The notes under the pieces are model-generated. The model did not search any database. It saw nothing but the letters and a program-made list of their open reading frames with translations, and had not been told where the DNA came from. 64,000 nt of DNA from an uncultured Pseudomonadales bacterium. Lineage in GTDB: Bacteria > Pseudomonadota > Gammaproteobacteria > Pseudomonadales > Pseudohongiellaceae. Positions 60,637 to 64,000 of this stretch are shown here, one piece after another. The stretch is taken from the NCBI GenBank assembly GCA_943842505.1, contig CALTDI010000011.1, forward strand, positions 62,001-126,000. The letters run 5' to 3'. The position numbers and the translations under genes are program-made. How positions within the stretch are numbered: position 1 is the first letter of the stretch; every line of letters starts with the position of its first letter.

Positions 60637-60992
60637 TCGTCGTCCCAGATCGACCCCGAGCCAAGCACACTTTTTTTGAGCACGTTGTTCTTCAGCATCG
60701 TCTCAGCCAGCATCTGCTTGAGGTGACCATTCTCTTTCTTGAGATCGGTTACTTCTCGGCTATTGGCCTGGCGTTTAGTATCGCCTGCAAGGCGCTGCTT
60801 CCCAGCCTCGAGAAATTCCTTCGACCAGCTGTAATACTGGCTGGCAGCAATGCCTTCTCTGCGGCACAACTCAGCGATAGATTCTTCTCCACGCAGACCT
60901 TCCAGGACAATACGGATTTTCTCTTCGGGTTCGTGCTTCTTGCGGGTTTTGCGCCGAATGGCTTTAACGAGTGCTTCAGGTGTATCGGTCAT
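60633..60992 (-). CDS. IS3-family transposase orfA
   Basis: A 119-aa helix-turn-helix protein (EEKIRIVLEGLRGEESIAELCRREGIAASQYYSWSKEF region) with a C-terminal leucine-zipper-like coiled coil. An A7G run (complement of 60670-60677) near its end is a typical -1 slippery site, and shifting there leads into orfB. Intact, but the element as a whole is probably inactive. Confidence 0.85.
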   Translation of the reverse strand: MTDTPEALVKAIRRKTRKKHEPEEKIRIVLEGLRGEESIAELCRREGIAASQYYSWSKEFLEAGKQRLAGDTKRQANSREVTDLKKENGHLKQMLAETMLKNNVLKKSVLGSGSIWDDE

Positions 60993-61115
60993 AAGTGACT
61001 CCTGTATTCATTATTGAATGTATCAGAAGTCTCCCTTAGGATTTAAGGCTGATTGGTCCCATATGTTCTGACGGGATACAATACTCAAAATCTTTCTGAT
61101 CACAGGGTAGTAGTT

Positions 61116-61601
61116 ATGTCGCGTTTCTCTCTATACGCAAGCAGTGCCGCCAAGTTGTTGACCGAGCATAATCACTCGATTTCGGTGGCGGAATCTTCTA
61201 CAGGAGGTTTGATCGCAGCAAGCTTGCTTTCTGTCCCCGGCGCCTCGCGTTATTTTATGGGCGGCACGGTTATCTATACCATCAAGTCACGCCGGGCGTT
61301 CCTTAACCTGGATAGAGAGCGCATAAAAACGCTGAAACCCCTAACAGAAGAAATGGCCCTTGAGTTCGCGAGAGCTGCCCGAGCTAAACTGGATACTACC
61401 TGGGGTATTGCCGAGCTCGGGGTAGCAGGGCCGGGAGGCACACCCTATAGCGATGCCATAGGAATTAGCGTGATAGCCATATCGGGCCCGGTCGATGGTT
61501 CGGTGATCGTTAAGACACAGTCAGGGGATCGTGAGGAGAACATGGAGGTCTTTACTGACAGGGCATTGCAATTACTCGTGCAGACTCTTGCTTCCATTTG
61601 A
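61116..61601 (+). CDS. CinA C-terminal domain protein (nicotinamide-nucleotide amidohydrolase-like)
   Basis: PncC/CinA-C family proteins deamidate nicotinamide mononucleotide in NAD recycling. The 161-aa product has SVAESSTGGLIAASLLSVPGASRYFMGG (the family usually has AESCTGG, so Cys is Ser here), TEEMALEFARAAR and AELGVAGPGG. An in-frame start at 61053 would lie in the IS end, so the ATG at 61116 is used. Ribosome-binding site is weak. Insertion of the IS just upstream may have altered its promoter. Confidence 0.82.
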   Translation: MSRFSLYASSAAKLLTEHNHSISVAESSTGGLIAASLLSVPGASRYFMGGTVIYTIKSRRAFLNLDRERIKTLKPLTEEMALEFARAARAKLDTTWGIAELGVAGPGGTPYSDAIGISVIAISGPVDGSVIVKTQSGDREENMEVFTDRALQLLVQTLASI

Positions 61602-62031
61602 GCCTGGAATGAGATCTACGTAATTGGGAAGATGGGGAGCTGCAGAAGGAAACGTTAATTGCAGTATTCGACAGCATTGATTGTTTGGTCTATCGATCCA
61701 CCTTTGCGCTCCAGCGCCACAGATGCCCATCTGACATAAATCATTAGGCAGTTTTGCTCTTTCCGGGAGGCCGGGAAAACGGTAGAGAACTTTCAGCTGT
61801 ACAGTGGAGTCAGTGGACGGCAGATAATCATAGTCTGTTGCTCCGGGTTCAGGCAGGCATCAACGGCTTATTTGTCACTGCCTCCAACTATTTCAATCTG
61901 TATTCGCACAATGCCGGCAATTATTGTATTTTTGGCACTGGGCTTCAGTCTGAAATGGACCGACAGATCAAGACGTACGGTTTTCGTAGGAGTGGAATTG
62001 ATTACTAACATCTACCAAGCAGGCATTATTT
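61602..62031. other. 430-bp intergenic region between the CinA-C and quinoprotein genes
   Basis: Short overlapping frames exist (61754-62008 and 61872-62066) with hydrophobic stretches but no ribosome-binding site or family match; the second overlaps the quinoprotein start. No terminator or operator recognised. Confidence 0.4.
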
Positions 62032-63708
62032 ATGTTTTTTTACTCTCGTCTTCAAGCAAGCTTTAGATTCTATCTGTCCCTGGCTGCCTTACTTAGTCTG
62101 GGCCTAACCGCTGCCCAGTCAGGCCTGGCTCAAGAACCGGTCGCAGAAGACGGAATCGAGGACTGGATCCTGGCGTCCATGTGCGCGGCGGATAATCGTT
62201 CGGTAGACCTGAGTCAGGCGCCATCCTTTACTTTTACGGGAGCCGATGGCAACAACCCGCGCCATCTCGATGCCGCACAGGCGGGTCTCACCACAGCGGA
62301 CATGTCAAATCTGGAACTGGCCTGGGCGATCGCCTTCCCGGATACATCCAGCATGCGTGCCGCGCCGGTGATCGTAGGCTCGACAATTTTCTATTCTGCC
62401 ACCGACTCGGGTCGCGTCTTTGCGCTGGATACCAATAGCGGCTGCGCAAAGTGGGTCTATGCTGCCGATACGCGTTTGCGTTCTTCAATGGCCTACGCCG
62501 AAATAGAGGGCGCAGGTACGCTGGTGTTTGGTGACCAACGGGGCATGATTCATACCCTCAACGCGGAGACTGGTGAGGTGAACTGGGTCGCTAGCGGTCA
62601 AGCCACTAACAACCAGGCAATGATTACCGGCACACCTGTTATTTCTGGTGACAAGATAATCGTTCCGCTTTCCGGTTCCGGCGTTGTAACCGGCGGAAAC
62701 CCGAACTTTGAATGCTGTGACAACCACGGCGCAGTCACCGCGTTGAATGTGCTTACCGGCGAAAAACTGTGGGAATACCACACCATGCCAGCGGCTGACT
62801 ATACTGGCATGGTTAGCTCCACCGGTGTCAAACAGCGTGGCCCCTCAGGCGCACCAATCTGGACTACGCCGACGATTGATACGCAGCGAGGCCAGGTCTA
62901 CGTCACCACTGGCGAAAACACCTCACACCCCACTACCGGTACTAGCGACTCGGTTATCGCCCTGAACCTGGAGACAGGCGAGGAAAACTGGGTCTTTCAG
63001 GCGCTAGAGAATGATATGTGGAATTTCTCTTGCAGCGCCGCGGGCCCGAATTGCATCATTTTGGCTGATACCAATTCCGTCGATTTCGATTTTGGTGGCC
63101 CAGCTATTTTGGTAGAAACAGACGACAGAGAACTTTTGATCGCCGGCCAGAAATCCGGCGATCTCTGGGCTCTGGATCCGGTCACCGGGGCGGTGGTCTG
63201 GAATCAGCGCGTCGGTGAAGGAACAGCACTAGGAGGCAACCACTGGGGCATAGCCACCGATTCCGAGCGCGCCTTCATGACTATCAACGATCCTGGCAAT
63301 ATGGCCGAGAATAACCAGCCGGGTCTTTACACTTACTTTGTCGGTACCGGCGAGCCAAGCTGGTCTTATGAGGTGCAGCCGGAATGCAACGACGAGCGCA
63401 GCGACAGGCTTAGACGCTGTGAATCACTCTATGGTTTTTCTGCCACGCCGTTGTCTGTGGACGGAGCTGTCATCACTGCAGGGCTGGACGGGCGTCTGTT
63501 TATATTTAATTCAGATACAGGCGAGCAGCTGTTTCAATACGATACCGTAGTGGATTTCGAAACGGTGAACGCAGTGGAGGGCTATGGTGGTTCGATCGAT
63601 AGTCATTCCATCGCCGCAGGATCGGGAATGGTGTTTGTGGGTTCCGGTTACGGTTCGTTCAGTCAGGTACCGGGTAACGTATTATTGGCTTTCAAACCCT
63701 CGGAGTAA
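62032..63708 (+). CDS. Exported PQQ-type beta-propeller, polyvinyl-alcohol-dehydrogenase-like
   Basis: The 558-aa product has a signal peptide ending near SGLAQ (about 34) and a quinoprotein beta-propeller with repeated GxVxALDxxTGxxxW blades. Specific similarity to PVA dehydrogenase is seen in FECCDNHGAVTALN (vicinal cysteines), GPSGAPIWTTPTID, TTGENTSHPTTGTSDSVIALN, DFDFGGPAIL and AGQKSGDLWALDP. The fused cytochrome c domain of classical PVA dehydrogenase is absent; only a lone Cys in SMCAADN remains where it would sit. It probably oxidises an alcohol in the periplasm and hands electrons to a separate cytochrome. Confidence 0.8.
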   Translation: MFFYSRLQASFRFYLSLAALLSLGLTAAQSGLAQEPVAEDGIEDWILASMCAADNRSVDLSQAPSFTFTGADGNNPRHLDAAQAGLTTADMSNLELAWAIAFPDTSSMRAAPVIVGSTIFYSATDSGRVFALDTNSGCAKWVYAADTRLRSSMAYAEIEGAGTLVFGDQRGMIHTLNAETGEVNWVASGQATNNQAMITGTPVISGDKIIVPLSGSGVVTGGNPNFECCDNHGAVTALNVLTGEKLWEYHTMPAADYTGMVSSTGVKQRGPSGAPIWTTPTIDTQRGQVYVTTGENTSHPTTGTSDSVIALNLETGEENWVFQALENDMWNFSCSAAGPNCIILADTNSVDFDFGGPAILVETDDRELLIAGQKSGDLWALDPVTGAVVWNQRVGEGTALGGNHWGIATDSERAFMTINDPGNMAENNQPGLYTYFVGTGEPSWSYEVQPECNDERSDRLRRCESLYGFSATPLSVDGAVITAGLDGRLFIFNSDTGEQLFQYDTVVDFETVNAVEGYGGSIDSHSIAAGSGMVFVGSGYGSFSQVPGNVLLAFKPSE

Positions 63709-64000
63709 CGATATCTCGCTCAGTACCTAAGATAGAAAATTTGGCGTATAAATTTTGGACCGTAGGTGCTGACTAGTTTGCTATCCATTGCTATGAAAAC
63801 CGCAATACGTCAAATCTATATTGCTACTGCCTTTGAGTTTTAAGCAAAGGGGATAGCCATAGGGAAAGTAAGCGATACAGCACTCTTTCTTTTGTAACTA
63901 CTAACTCGGCAATTCCGGGAGTTTAGTCCAATCTTTTATGCTACTCCAGACTCGACTAGCTGTGCCTACAGTGAGATGGGAAGCTGGAAGTAGATGCTCA
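63709..64000. other. Trailing intergenic sequence
   Basis: No supported gene, RNA or terminator in the last 292 bases; only very short frames are present. Confidence 0.5.

Larger units (their letters stand above)
59597..61061 (-). mobile_element. Decayed IS3-family insertion sequence
   Basis: Imperfect terminal inverted repeats of about 35 bases: both ends begin TGGGAC and share GCCT, AAA and CTAA(A/G)GGAGAC blocks. Left end from 59597; right end to 61061, total 1465 bp. It carries orfA and a broken orfB on the minus strand. No target-site duplication is evident in the flanking bases. The IS ends 55 bp before the pncC-like start. Confidence 0.85.

Noticed and set aside
61872-62066. 64-aa hydrophobic plus-strand frame before the quinoprotein
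   Set aside because: Overlaps the quinoprotein signal peptide out of frame and lacks a ribosome-binding site.

Overview
The window looks like a chromosome segment from a free-living, probably marine gammaproteobacterium. The evidence is the conserved gammaproteobacterial gene order (aroK-aroB-damX; dapB-carA-carB-greA-yhbY-rlmE-ftsH-folP-glmM-tpiA-secG-tRNA-Leu-tRNA-fMet-rimP-nusA-infB-rbfA-truB-rpsO-pnp), balanced base composition, and an accessory half rich in exported proteins, a TonB-dependent receptor, a SulP anion transporter and IcmF. Placement below class is a guess (Cellvibrionales-like).

Positions 1-31,700 are mostly housekeeping: shikimate pathway (aroK, aroB), SPOR protein damX, hemE overlapping folK, a small outer-membrane barrel resembling only the C-terminal half of a TonB receptor, comF, a long DmdC-like acyl-CoA dehydrogenase, then lysine, carbamoyl-phosphate, transcription, translation and RNA-decay genes. 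Regulatory structures include a probable attenuator or terminator before carA, a long-range helix that would hide the rpsO ribosome-binding site, and a hairpin in the pnp leader. Decayed partial copies of the initiator tRNA gene follow the intact one.

Positions 31,700-51,500 hold two paralogous two-gene cassettes (32.5-35.0 kb and 47.2-49.8 kb). Each encodes an exported protein with one CxxCH haem site followed by a His-rich, Cu-monooxygenase-like region, then an exported partner of unknown family. Each cassette ends in its own terminator. The second has a perfect FNR/Anr-type palindrome upstream and a CopC-like copper protein just downstream. Between the cassettes lie icmF, an alpha/beta-hydrolase-fold protein lacking the nucleophile, an EamA transporter, a TonB-dependent receptor, an exported amidohydrolase, a methyltransferase and a small lipoprotein. 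After the second cassette come a YkgJ-type protein, an unlisted 56-aa membrane protein and an apparently frameshifted cytochrome c lipoprotein.

Positions 51,700-64,000 hold a SulP transporter, a metallophosphoesterase-MFS pair, an exported alpha/beta hydrolase, and a minus-strand run of three genes. These three are an exported GDSL esterase, an exported cutinase/PETase-like hydrolase, and a thioredoxin-fold protein whose UxxC position is an in-frame TGA with a plausible bacterial SECIS hairpin, so probably a selenoprotein. A decayed IS3-family element follows, then a PncC/CinA-C protein and an exported PQQ-type beta-propeller resembling polyvinyl-alcohol dehydrogenase. The most notable items are the probable selenoprotein, the duplicated haem/copper cassettes with their FNR-type site, and the polyester-hydrolase-like operon.
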